DNA of 64,000 nucleotides from Lachnospiraceae bacterium. Its GTDB lineage: Bacteria; Bacillota; Clostridia; Lachnospirales; Lachnospiraceae. The translations under genes were made by a program, and so were the position numbers. This document shows positions 8,368 to 17,025 of the stretch, one piece after another; position 1 is the stretch's first letter, and every line of letters begins with the position of its first letter. Location of the stretch: positions 124,001 to 188,000 of the forward strand of contig JAFXFO010000024.1 in assembly GCA_017520425.1 (NCBI GenBank), written 5' to 3'. The notes below the pieces were generated by a model. The model had not been told where the DNA came from. It saw nothing but the letters and a program-made list of their open reading frames with translations, and did not search any database.

Positions 8368-9369
8368 TTACATTTTAATACCGGAACTACTGATACTTTC
8401 CACAAACGCACGCTGTGCGAAGAGGTAAATGATGATCAAAGGTAAGATAATCATCAAAGTACCGGTAGCCAAAATACAGTTGGAATAAGCCACGGAAACC
8501 GTAGTCTTAACACCCAGCTCCTTCATCAGGAATGCACCCAAGCTGTCTACGATACGTGACAAACCGGTACTTACCAGCTGAGTATTTCCAAGGAACAATC
8601 TGGAGTAGAAACCATCTGTCCACTGCCATACAAATGCAAACAGGAAACAAGAGGTTAAAATCGGCTTTCCTTCCGGAAGCATGATACGTACGAAGGTCTT
8701 TAAGGTACCGCATCCGTCTACGTATGCTGCTTCTTCCAAATCCTTAGGAATGGTACGGAAGAACTGACGAATCATGTAAATATACAAACCATTCTTAAGA
8801 CCCATACAACCTGCACTCATCAGGTAGTAAGGAATCTTAGAACCTCTCAGGTTGATTGCCTGACCCTTAACTGCTTCAAAAATACCGAACACATCAAAGT
8901 ATCTGAAGTGTAAGTGAAGGGAGTTGGAAATGGTCTGAGGGGGAACCAAAATAACCATCATTACACATGCAAACCAGAATTTCTTTAAAGGGAATTCAAA
9001 TCTTGCAAATCCGTAACCTACCAGAGTACATACTGCAATCTGTAATAAAGCAATCGTTACGGAAATAATCATGGAGTTCTTTAAAGCTTCCCCGTACTTC
9101 ATCAAAGTAGCCGCCATCTGGTAGTTTCCTGTGGTGAAGTTTTCCGGAATGTTAATAACAATCGGATTGTAAAGGTCAGATTCTGTCATGAAGCTGACAG
9201 AAATCTTATTCAGTATAGGTTGCAAAATCAGGAAGCACATACCAAAGAGAAGGATGAATCGGCAGATGCTGATACCCCAGTTTAACATGGTTCTCTTTAA
9301 TAAATATCCTTCTGACTTTCGGTTTCTTTCCCAGAAGTTATCTGCACTCTTAACTTTTGTCTTAGTCAT
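8368..9369 (-). CDS. Carbohydrate ABC transporter permease (MsmG/MalG-like)
   Basis: Integral membrane permease of 333 residues with a long N-terminal cytoplasmic stretch and about six membrane helices. The EAA loop that docks the ATPase is visible as EEAAYVDGCGTLKTFVRIMLP. ATG at 9369 follows AGGGGG and overlaps the end of the preceding permease gene by 8 bases, showing translational coupling. The pair plus the solute-binding protein at 6731-8197 would make one importer. No ATPase gene is nearby, as is usual for clostridial sugar importers that share an MsmK-type subunit. Confidence 0.9.
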   Translation of the reverse strand: MTKTKVKSADNFWERNRKSEGYLLKRTMLNWGISICRFILLFGMCFLILQPILNKISVSFMTESDLYNPIVINIPENFTTGNYQMAATLMKYGEALKNSMIISVTIALLQIAVCTLVGYGFARFEFPLKKFWFACVMMVILVPPQTISNSLHLHFRYFDVFGIFEAVKGQAINLRGSKIPYYLMSAGCMGLKNGLYIYMIRQFFRTIPKDLEEAAYVDGCGTLKTFVRIMLPEGKPILTSCFLFAFVWQWTDGFYSRLFLGNTQLVSTGLSRIVDSLGAFLMKELGVKTTVSVAYSNCILATGTLMIILPLIIIYLFAQRAFVESISSSGIKM

Positions 9370-10270
9370 AATAGTATACCCCCTTAGAAATGATAAGAGA
9401 AGTAATACCTACATACAGTATTACAACCAGGAAATATACCCACGACAGCGCTGACGCAAAACCGTACTGCTGTTTTGTAACCATTTCTGTGGATATTTTC
9501 TTAATTACCTGATTATCGGTTCTCATACAGAAGTCGATAATGGTATATACCCAGTTTACCAGGAGCAGGGAGCTAACCATAGGGAAGGTAATCTTCCAAA
9601 GGCTTTCCCACTTGGTACAGCCTTCGATGCTGGCTGCTTCGTACATACTGGAAGATATGGTCTGTAAGCCGGAAAGGAAGATAATAATCTGGATACCGGA
9701 CATAATTGCCACATCATAAATATTGTCAATAACTTCAAACACCTTTTCGAATACTTTGATACCAACATTTGCGGTTCTCAGTAATTCTTCCAAAACTGCA
9801 GTCACGCTCACGCCGGAAGTTGACATTTCAATAGTATCTGCCAACTGTGACATCAGGGAGTTATTCTCTTCCAGACCGATGATAACACCGGAGGAAAGAA
9901 TAACGGGAAGGAAGAAAATCGCACGTACCAATGCACGTCCCTTAAATTCCTGATTCAGTATCAAGGCAACAAAGAAACTGAATACCATGATAGCCAGGGA
10001 GTACACAAACATTCTTCCTAATTCGGTAAGCAGCATGGAGTTGAAATCAGGATCAACCAAAAATGCCTGCTTATAGTTCGCCAAACCTTTATAGACCGGT
10101 TCAAACTGGCCGGGACCCAATAACACTTCACAAAAGCTCATGTATAATGACTGTGCCAGAGGCTTCACCATAAATACAAGGAAACCGATTATGAACGGTG
10201 ATATGAACAGGTATCCCGAAATTGCTTTACGCTTTTGAAGACCAGCTAATTTATTCTTTTGCTTCTTCAT
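9362..10270 (-). CDS. Carbohydrate ABC transporter permease (MsmF/MalF-like)
   Basis: Integral membrane permease of 302 residues, partner of the overlapping gene at 8368-9369. It starts MKKQKNKLAGLQKRKAISGY, with a first helix LFISPFIIGFLVFMV. The EAA loop is YEAASIEGCTKWESLWKITFP. An unusually long extracytoplasmic insertion (about residues 125-180) lies between the middle helices. ATG at 10270 follows AAAGGG. It lies 40 bases after the DUF5696-type gene in the same operon. Confidence 0.88.
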   Translation of the reverse strand: MKKQKNKLAGLQKRKAISGYLFISPFIIGFLVFMVKPLAQSLYMSFCEVLLGPGQFEPVYKGLANYKQAFLVDPDFNSMLLTELGRMFVYSLAIMVFSFFVALILNQEFKGRALVRAIFFLPVILSSGVIIGLEENNSLMSQLADTIEMSTSGVSVTAVLEELLRTANVGIKVFEKVFEVIDNIYDVAIMSGIQIIIFLSGLQTISSSMYEAASIEGCTKWESLWKITFPMVSSLLLVNWVYTIIDFCMRTDNQVIKKISTEMVTKQQYGFASALSWVYFLVVILYVGITSLIISKGVYYYD

Positions 10271-10310
10271 AACAATAACCCTTTCTAATGAAATATTCTA
10301 CAATAACAAA

Positions 10311-12920
10311 TTAACGAATTACCTTGAAATCCTTTGCAGGAACCACAATGCCATCTTCAGTTTTTGCATCCTCATGTCCGTAGTTTACATAAACCTTGGT
10401 GCCATCTTCATAGGTTGTGCAGGATAACTCTACCGTTATATTGTCATGGTCGACCATCTGTTGATTAAAGGTATGCTTAAGCTCGGAATTGTATCGATTG
10501 TAAATATCAAGCATTCTGTCATGCCAAGCAGCATATTCAGAACCATAATACTCGGTATACAATGTTTTCTGCAGTGCAAATGCTGATTCCTTCATGAATG
10601 TGAAGGATAAGCCTGCACCATACTCAGCAGCCAGTAAAACTTCATCTACTTCGTTGCCGGAAATATTGATAGGGTATCCGGTATAGTTAACAAATCCATG
10701 GATTGCTAACTGATAGAAAGGTACTGCTTCATCAATTAAGGTATCCTTACTACCCTTCAAATCCATATTGGTAATCATATCACTGTAAGGTGCTGCATAG
10801 CTGTTACCAAGATTAATCATAACCTTGGTGCCGGAAGCCTTAATGTTTTTCAGCTTCTCTACCTGCTCCTCCATAACATCCTGTCTGTAGCTGATGTCTT
10901 TCTTGTAGAAGTCAGATGCCAGCTCCTTACCAACTTCCTGGAAGGATACGCCGGTCTTATATTTGTTTGCTTCAGCTACCAGATTATCCATCATCTGATG
11001 TGCGATATCTGTATGCAACAGATAGAATGACTTACCGCCTTCTCTTGCTGCATAAGTTACTGCACTGTATTCATATAATTCAGCTCTTTCCTTACTGATG
11101 AACTTAGCTGCATCAGAGTAAGAGAAGAAACCATCTAAAAGATTGCTGTTATATGCATACTGTGTAACACCATTCAAGTAAAGGTCTACACCCAGCTGAC
11201 TTGCGGTTTCGGAAAGATTCTGCATATCCTTCTTGTTACCAAGTGCTGAAATAAGCTTAACCTTCTCTAAGTATTCCTGCTGTACACCACCGTTACACCA
11301 TCCGGTATATTTCACTGACATATTGTCAATACCGTCTGCCTTCAATTCCTTGATCATCTCAGCTGCTTCTTTGTAAGTAGTCAGCTTCAAAGGTCTTGAA
11401 ACAGGAACACCTAATACCTGACGGACCTTATCTACCGCACCGACGATCTCGAATGCAACAGGTGTAGAGGTGTCAGTATTCTTGGTAAGTGCATCACCGT
11501 ACTCTTCGAATAAATAGTTCTGATATTCCTTAGCCATATCTACATAGCTGTTGGAATTGATAAAACGATATCTCTGGGTGAAAACTTCATCCGGCAAATC
11601 TTCCAGATATACATAGATATCTGTATTTGCAATCTGACCTACATCATACTTTTCTCTGGTAGCTACTGCGTACTTAGAGTTTACAAAGTTGTAGGAATGG
11701 GTCTTTCCGCCGATATCTGCCTGGATGGATGCGTAAGCTGCACCGTCATCCAAAATACAGAGGAAGGAATCCTCTCCGTTTGCAATACCATAGGTATTGA
11801 AATAAGTCTTTGTATTATGTACAACTGAATCACGGAACAAACCATAATCCCAGCCGTATACATTTGCTGCATAATTGGGCTGTGCCACCTTACCATTATT
11901 GAAATGGATAAGGCTACCGCCGCCTTCCGGAATAAACAGGAAGCCTTCGTCCTCAGAACCGCCTGCTCCGAAATAAGGAAGGGGAGTTACTGCTGTAATA
12001 GGAGTATCCTTCTTGTAAGTCAAGCTATCAACAGGTACCTCTACTACCAGTTCATTTCCTACCAGGCTGTAAATAATACTTGCACCGAAGATAGGCTTAT
12101 CGGAGGTATTGGTTGCATTGGAACGTGTCTTATGCTCTGCATAATCTTCCAGGGTGTAACCGATAGAAGCAAAAACTTCCTCAAGTGTTACACGAACCTT
12201 ACCCTTTGTGGTTTCACGAAGTACGTAACATACCTCTGTCTCTAACATAGGGTAGTTTGCTAAAAGTTCTTCCTTGTTATCCTTCTTACCCAGCTTGTTG
12301 ATATCATACTTTTTGAAGTATTCATCCATCAATCTGGTGTCTTTCTTTTCCATTTTGCTGCACCATTCGTCATACTCGGCAACAGTCAAAACGGGAGGAA
12401 CGATATATTCTCTCTCGATATCACCGAGAGAATAATCAATTCTTACTGAATTGCTTCCGGGCTCATACTGAATCTCGTAAAGTCCGTTTCTGATACTATA
12501 TCTGTAGTTATTGTAAACTGTTTCCAAACCTGACTGTACACTATGTGTTACATTCAAGGTGGACTGTAATAACTCTTTATCTGTTCCCAATGCCATAGGG
12601 TCATTGGCTGCGTTTACGGGATTGGAATACCAAATCTTTCCGCTGTCCTTTACTAACAGCTGAAACTGAGTAGTTGTGGTATCCAGAGTCAGCTTTAATG
12701 CATCGTTTTCCAAAACGATGGGCTGGCCATCTCCGTCATATCCCTTTACTTCTGTGATTGCTTCCTCTTCTACTGCATCTTTATGATTTACTACATAAAA
12801 GATACCAGCACCGATAATTGCACACAGAATCACGGGGAATGCCCAACGCTTAACCAGATTTAAAATGGAAGTCATTACTTTATTTGACTTTTTTGTTTTT
12901 ACTGATTTTTCCTTTTTCAT
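10311..12920 (-). CDS. DUF5696-type membrane-anchored protein
   Basis: Protein of 869 residues with a basic cytoplasmic tail, one membrane helix at about residues 27-45 (FPVILCAIIGAGIFYVV) and a large extracytoplasmic part. I assign it to the DUF5696 family from the overall pattern and the gene company; no catalytic function is established for that family. The C-terminal half (about residues 470-800) alternates helices and strands like a TIM barrel (RPLKLTTYKEAAEMIKELK, GVDLYLNGVTQYAY, GTKVMINLGNSYAAPYSDM), suggesting a glycosidase-like fold. The N-terminal half looks like a beta-sandwich. It is encoded between YIP1 and permease genes, so it may capture or trim the oligosaccharide before import. 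Enzyme activity is a guess. Confidence 0.7.
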   Translation of the reverse strand: MKKEKSVKTKKSNKVMTSILNLVKRWAFPVILCAIIGAGIFYVVNHKDAVEEEAITEVKGYDGDGQPIVLENDALKLTLDTTTTQFQLLVKDSGKIWYSNPVNAANDPMALGTDKELLQSTLNVTHSVQSGLETVYNNYRYSIRNGLYEIQYEPGSNSVRIDYSLGDIEREYIVPPVLTVAEYDEWCSKMEKKDTRLMDEYFKKYDINKLGKKDNKEELLANYPMLETEVCYVLRETTKGKVRVTLEEVFASIGYTLEDYAEHKTRSNATNTSDKPIFGASIIYSLVGNELVVEVPVDSLTYKKDTPITAVTPLPYFGAGGSEDEGFLFIPEGGGSLIHFNNGKVAQPNYAANVYGWDYGLFRDSVVHNTKTYFNTYGIANGEDSFLCILDDGAAYASIQADIGGKTHSYNFVNSKYAVATREKYDVGQIANTDIYVYLEDLPDEVFTQRYRFINSNSYVDMAKEYQNYLFEEYGDALTKNTDTSTPVAFEIVGAVDKVRQVLGVPVSRPLKLTTYKEAAEMIKELKADGIDNMSVKYTGWCNGGVQQEYLEKVKLISALGNKKDMQNLSETASQLGVDLYLNGVTQYAYNSNLLDGFFSYSDAAKFISKERAELYEYSAVTYAAREGGKSFYLLHTDIAHQMMDNLVAEANKYKTGVSFQEVGKELASDFYKKDISYRQDVMEEQVEKLKNIKASGTKVMINLGNSYAAPYSDMITNMDLKGSKDTLIDEAVPFYQLAIHGFVNYTGYPINISGNEVDEVLLAAEYGAGLSFTFMKESAFALQKTLYTEYYGSEYAAWHDRMLDIYNRYNSELKHTFNQQMVDHDNITVELSCTTYEDGTKVYVNYGHEDAKTEDGIVVPAKDFKVIR

Positions 12921-12968
12921 TGTTTCTCCTGTCCTCTAATTAACCATTTGATTATTGTATCCGTCGCA

Positions 12969-13625
12969 CTATAGGCGGAACAATAATTCCCTGCCTAATG
13001 AGATAAAGTATGCAATACCCTGTGAAATCATACTGAAGAAAAGCATCAGGATGAATAAGATGACTAACATTGCAAAAATACTTGCTATGGTAAACAGAAT
13101 ATTCTTGCCGGGGCCAAACTCATGTATCTGCTGCATTGCAAAGATAATGAGGAATACCGCCCACACTAGGGAAACCACATTGACCATGTTGTAGAATCCC
13201 ACCTCGTCCACAGTTACAAAGTTGCTAAAAATCATTAACGGGAACTGAATCAACGGATAAGGTGCAATGGCATAACAGGTAGCCATATATACCTGTCCCA
13301 GACGGCCCTTACCGTCAAACAAGGTTGTTAATGCCCAGTTACCTATTACCCACAATGCCAAGGGGAATAAAATACTGGCAATATAGGTAAACATATTTAA
13401 TTCTTCCCAGTAAAGGGGTTTAATTACAAAGCTTGTAAATCTTAATCCCATAACTCTGGCAAGTAATGTCAGAATCAGGATTGTGTTTGCTGCAGCGTAG
13501 GTACCGCGTTTTTCATGGGTTAAATCCCAGAAACCGTCCAACGGATGAGTCAAACAGTATAAAGCAAACTTCAGCGATTTGAAATAACGCTGCCATTTAG
13601 ATTTGTTTTTTAATGCCGCTATCAT
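12969..13625 (-). CDS. YIP1-family integral membrane protein
   Basis: Membrane protein of 218 residues with about five hydrophobic helices, resembling the YIP1 domain. The start at 13625 (MIAALKNKSKW) follows GGAGGAGG; an ATG at 13640 overlaps the previous stop but lacks a ribosome site. It has polar motifs between helices such as THPLDGFWDLTHEKRG and HEFGPGKN. It is flanked by the NHL-propeller protein and the DUF5696-type protein in one operon. In bacteria the YIP1 domain has no fixed role; a scaffold function for the transport complex is inference. Confidence 0.75.
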   Translation of the reverse strand: MIAALKNKSKWQRYFKSLKFALYCLTHPLDGFWDLTHEKRGTYAAANTILILTLLARVMGLRFTSFVIKPLYWEELNMFTYIASILFPLALWVIGNWALTTLFDGKGRLGQVYMATCYAIAPYPLIQFPLMIFSNFVTVDEVGFYNMVNVVSLVWAVFLIIFAMQQIHEFGPGKNILFTIASIFAMLVILFILMLFFSMISQGIAYFISLGRELLFRL

Positions 13626-13639
13626 ATCTGCCTCCTCCA

Positions 13640-15148
13640 TTAGATTCTAAAGATATCAGCCATATCGATTTCGCGCTTGATTCTTCTAATCTTACCAATA
13701 GCCAAGGGAACCACGACAATCACAATAAGTGCTGCCACTACCAAACCGATATTTTCTTCTATCCATACCTTACGATACTGCTTATATGCCTTGGAATAGT
13801 TGTCCGCATCATACTTAACTTCGAAATATTCCATTGCTTCTTTGTACTTTTCCTGACGAAGTAACGCACGACCGATTCCGATATAAGCCAGGTCATAGTT
13901 ACCATTCAGGTCCTTTGCATGAATCCAGGATGCTTCAGACGCATCGTACTCACCTCTGTCGAACTGCTCCATCGCATCAAAAACTACATCGCCAAACTCT
14001 GTGGTAACAAAAGTAGTAATACAGCAATCCAAGCTGTCAAGTACATATAAATCTCTTCCCATATTAACAATTGCGGAAGGCTGTCTGAAGTAACCGTCAC
14101 GGTTACCGTTACCACCGAATGCAAATACCAGATTACCCTGATCATCATAACCGAACAGACGGCCACGGTTTCTATCCAGACAAACATACACATCATTGTC
14201 CATACAGGTCACATCAGTAAATCTGGAAGGACCGGAGATACCACCACCGGTACCCATATAAATATCACCGTAAACAGGGAACTCACCATTACGTACCAGA
14301 ATATCATCACCCAGCAGGTTCAGCTTTCTGACTGCATGTACGGTACCTGCTTTCAGGTCCTCTTCCTTCACACTGGCGATACAAGCATATACGAAACCTT
14401 CATGATCCATGAAAATATTTTCGTACTCAGTAGGAACGAAAGAAATCATCTTTTCTCTCTGTGCCTGTGTTGCAAATTTCTTCTTCAAATAATCAAAGAA
14501 GTTGTAAGAAACAGGGGTTGCACCTACGAAGCTTGCAAAGTCACCATTGCTTTCATACTTAATAAGACCCTTGTTAATACCGGTTGCGATACAATAAACA
14601 CGACCTGCAGTATCAACTGCCAGCTTATTGGGCTGGAAATTTGTCTTTTCATCCAAGGAAGGATCTACGGGGATTGTAAACTGCATAATGTAGTTTAAAT
14701 CGTTATCAAGTTTTAAGATTCTTGAATTATCCTTATCTGCAATGTAGAAGTTGCCATCATCATCCACAGATACATCGGTAGGGGTTGCAAAGGTCTTCAC
14801 CTCTAAATCTCCGCCCTTAAACTCTGTAATATATCTGAGAACCTTAAAGCTTCCATCCTCTGCATTCTTCTCCATCTCGATGATACGGTTGTTACCGGTA
14901 TCTACAATATAAAGAAGATTATCCTTTGCGAAAAGTCCCTGAGGGCTCTTCATGGGAACATCTAATCCCAAAGCACCGGAGGTGAAAGAATCCTGAACCA
15001 TGTAGAAGTCCGGCGAATCCTGTACATCTCCCCAGTAATCATAATTATAAGTGTAGCTCTTATCCTTTGCACATACCGAAATGGTACTTCCTGCAAACAC
15101 GCTTATCGCCAATGCAAATGCGGCGATTCCAGTAATTATTCTTTTCAT
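13640..15148 (-). CDS. NHL-repeat beta-propeller/TPR membrane protein
   Basis: Exported protein of 502 residues. The start at 15148 (MKRIITGIAAFAL) follows GAGGTGG and begins with a signal peptide. NHL-type propeller blades are seen in residues about 60-375 (SPQGLFAKDNLLYIVDTGNNRI, TPTDVSVDDDGNFYIADKDN and QPSAIVNMGRDLYVLDS, each cut here to its core). A short TPR-like stretch follows (GIGRALLRQEKYKEAMEYF), then one membrane helix (IGLVVAALIVIVVVPLAIG) and a basic cytoplasmic tail. The propeller would therefore face outwards. It lies between a permease gene and the YIP1 gene, overlapping neither. A role in binding substrate or organising the importer is inferred. Confidence 0.75.
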   Translation of the reverse strand: MKRIITGIAAFALAISVFAGSTISVCAKDKSYTYNYDYWGDVQDSPDFYMVQDSFTSGALGLDVPMKSPQGLFAKDNLLYIVDTGNNRIIEMEKNAEDGSFKVLRYITEFKGGDLEVKTFATPTDVSVDDDGNFYIADKDNSRILKLDNDLNYIMQFTIPVDPSLDEKTNFQPNKLAVDTAGRVYCIATGINKGLIKYESNGDFASFVGATPVSYNFFDYLKKKFATQAQREKMISFVPTEYENIFMDHEGFVYACIASVKEEDLKAGTVHAVRKLNLLGDDILVRNGEFPVYGDIYMGTGGGISGPSRFTDVTCMDNDVYVCLDRNRGRLFGYDDQGNLVFAFGGNGNRDGYFRQPSAIVNMGRDLYVLDSLDCCITTFVTTEFGDVVFDAMEQFDRGEYDASEASWIHAKDLNGNYDLAYIGIGRALLRQEKYKEAMEYFEVKYDADNYSKAYKQYRKVWIEENIGLVVAALIVIVVVPLAIGKIRRIKREIDMADIFRI

Positions 15149-15165
15149 ATGCCACCTCACTTACA

Positions 15166-16068
15166 TTAGTCCTTCAAGCCTGAGCTTGCCATGGTTTCCA
15201 AAATCTGACTTTCGGAAATAATAAATGTTGCTATCGGTACAATCATAAGTACAACCGCTACCGCAGCTGCCTGACCGGTTCTTGCGATACCACCGCCCTG
15301 AATCTGGCTCATCGCAAACACTAAGGTCTTCTTCTCTTCAGAATAGATGTACATGGATGCGGGGTTGTTCCACAGTGCCTGTACGGAGAAGATAATCATG
15401 GTCATTAATGCAGGCTTTACGTTAGGCATAACGATTTTTGAGAATACTCTCCATTCGCTTGCACCGTCAATCTTAGCCGCTTCAATCAATGAACTGGGAA
15501 GTCCTTCCATAAACTGCTTCATAAGGAAGAATCCTGTAGGTGAAGCAAATGCAGGAATAATGATTGCCCAATAAGTATCAATCATATTCAAACCATTTAA
15601 AATCAAGTAGTTGGGAATCATGGTTACCTGTGCTACGAACATCATGGAAACTGTTACCAACTTAAAGAAGGTCTGTGATCCGGGGAACTGGTACTTTGCA
15701 AGTACGAATGCACCCATGGATGCGATTAACAAATGTCCTGCTGTACCAAGTATGGTTACAAGCAGTGTATTAAACAGGTATCTGGTAAAGGATACCCAAG
15801 ACTTACCCATTGTTACAAATAAGTCAAAAAAGTTGTCAAAAGTAGGGTTCAACGCAATCATTCTGGGCGGATACTTGAACAACTCATCCAGAGGCTTCAT
15901 TGCGTTGTTAACCTGGTAAATAAGCGGCACAACCATCAGCCACGCCATTACCGTAAGGAATATGTACAAGCCAATATCCCCACCTACGGAACGATTCGGT
16001 TTCCTTTTTTTGATCAGCTTTTTGCGATATTCTATTTCTACATTCTTTTCTTTTATCTTCTTGCTCAT
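15166..16068 (-). CDS. Carbohydrate ABC transporter permease (MsmG/UgpE-like)
   Basis: Permease of 300 residues with six predicted helices after a very basic N-terminal tail. EAA loop: IEAAKIDGASEWRVFSKIVMP. It ends 1 base from the partner permease's side of the operon and precedes the NHL-propeller gene by 17 bases. With the permease at 16070-17014 and the anchored binding protein at 17026-19974 it forms the first importer of this locus, separate from the pair at 8368-10270. Confidence 0.9.
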   Translation of the reverse strand: MSKKIKEKNVEIEYRKKLIKKRKPNRSVGGDIGLYIFLTVMAWLMVVPLIYQVNNAMKPLDELFKYPPRMIALNPTFDNFFDLFVTMGKSWVSFTRYLFNTLLVTILGTAGHLLIASMGAFVLAKYQFPGSQTFFKLVTVSMMFVAQVTMIPNYLILNGLNMIDTYWAIIIPAFASPTGFFLMKQFMEGLPSSLIEAAKIDGASEWRVFSKIVMPNVKPALMTMIIFSVQALWNNPASMYIYSEEKKTLVFAMSQIQGGGIARTGQAAAVAVVLMIVPIATFIISESQILETMASSGLKD

Positions 16069-16069
16069 A

Positions 16070-17014
16070 TCAGGTTCCTACTCTTCCAATCAGACTTTGA
16101 ATTGCCTTGTTACATAATATCATCATTAAGAACAATACGGTTGCAATTGCAGATGCATAACCCATTTCAAAACGAATGAAACCATAATCATAAAGATGGG
16201 TTACAATGGTTCTTGCCGCATAATCCGTACTGGGGAATCCGCACAGCTGCATCAACACCTGGCTCTGGCTGAATGCACCGGTGATGGACATAACCGCACC
16301 GAACATCAACATAGGCTTCATGGAAGGCAAGGTAATAAACCAAAGCTCCTGCCATCTGTTCTTAATACCATCCATGTAACCTGCTTCATACATGGATCTG
16401 TCCACGCCCTGAAGACCTGCTACGAAGGAAAGGAAACCACTACCTAAACTCTGCCACAAAATAGCAATCATACAGATAGGTAACATATACTGAGGATTTA
16501 CCAGCCACAAAATCGGTGTGTCGATTAAACCAAGTTCCATTCCCCAGGAGTTAATCAAACCATAAGCATCTCCCTTGAAAAGGATATCTCTGAAGATGGC
16601 CAGACATGCAAAACCGGTAATGGACGGTACATAGAATATGATAACCGCAACGCTTCGAATCCAACGAGGCAATTCATTGATTAACCACGCGAACAGGAAT
16701 GCCGCTATATATCCCAAAGGTCCGGTAATAACCGCTATCAACATAGTATTCTTGATACTGGTCAGGAAAATATCATCGTCCAGAATCAAGCTGATGTAGT
16801 TCTGGGGTCCCAGGAATCTGGGACTCTCCAAAACATTATAATACGTAAAACCATAGAAAATGGATACTACTACAGGTGCCACATAGAACAAAAAGAAGAT
16901 TAACGCATAGGGCGCCAGGAACGCATAGCACATTTTACTTCTTTTGGCTTTTTTCCAAGCCACCTTCGCATTGTGCTTACGAAGGGTTATATATTTATTA
17001 AAATACTCTTTCAT
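16070..17014 (-). CDS. Carbohydrate ABC transporter permease (MsmF/UgpA-like)
   Basis: Permease of 314 residues; first helix AFLAPYALIFFLFYVAPVVV, EAA loop YEAGYMDGIKNRWQELWFITLP. It lies one base before the partner permease gene and 11 bases after the solute-binding protein gene, so the three are co-translated. The family moves mono- and oligosaccharides across the membrane in heterodimeric pairs. Confidence 0.9.
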   Translation of the reverse strand: MKEYFNKYITLRKHNAKVAWKKAKRSKMCYAFLAPYALIFFLFYVAPVVVSIFYGFTYYNVLESPRFLGPQNYISLILDDDIFLTSIKNTMLIAVITGPLGYIAAFLFAWLINELPRWIRSVAVIIFYVPSITGFACLAIFRDILFKGDAYGLINSWGMELGLIDTPILWLVNPQYMLPICMIAILWQSLGSGFLSFVAGLQGVDRSMYEAGYMDGIKNRWQELWFITLPSMKPMLMFGAVMSITGAFSQSQVLMQLCGFPSTDYAARTIVTHLYDYGFIRFEMGYASAIATVLFLMMILCNKAIQSLIGRVGT

Positions 17015-17025
17015 TCTTCACTCCC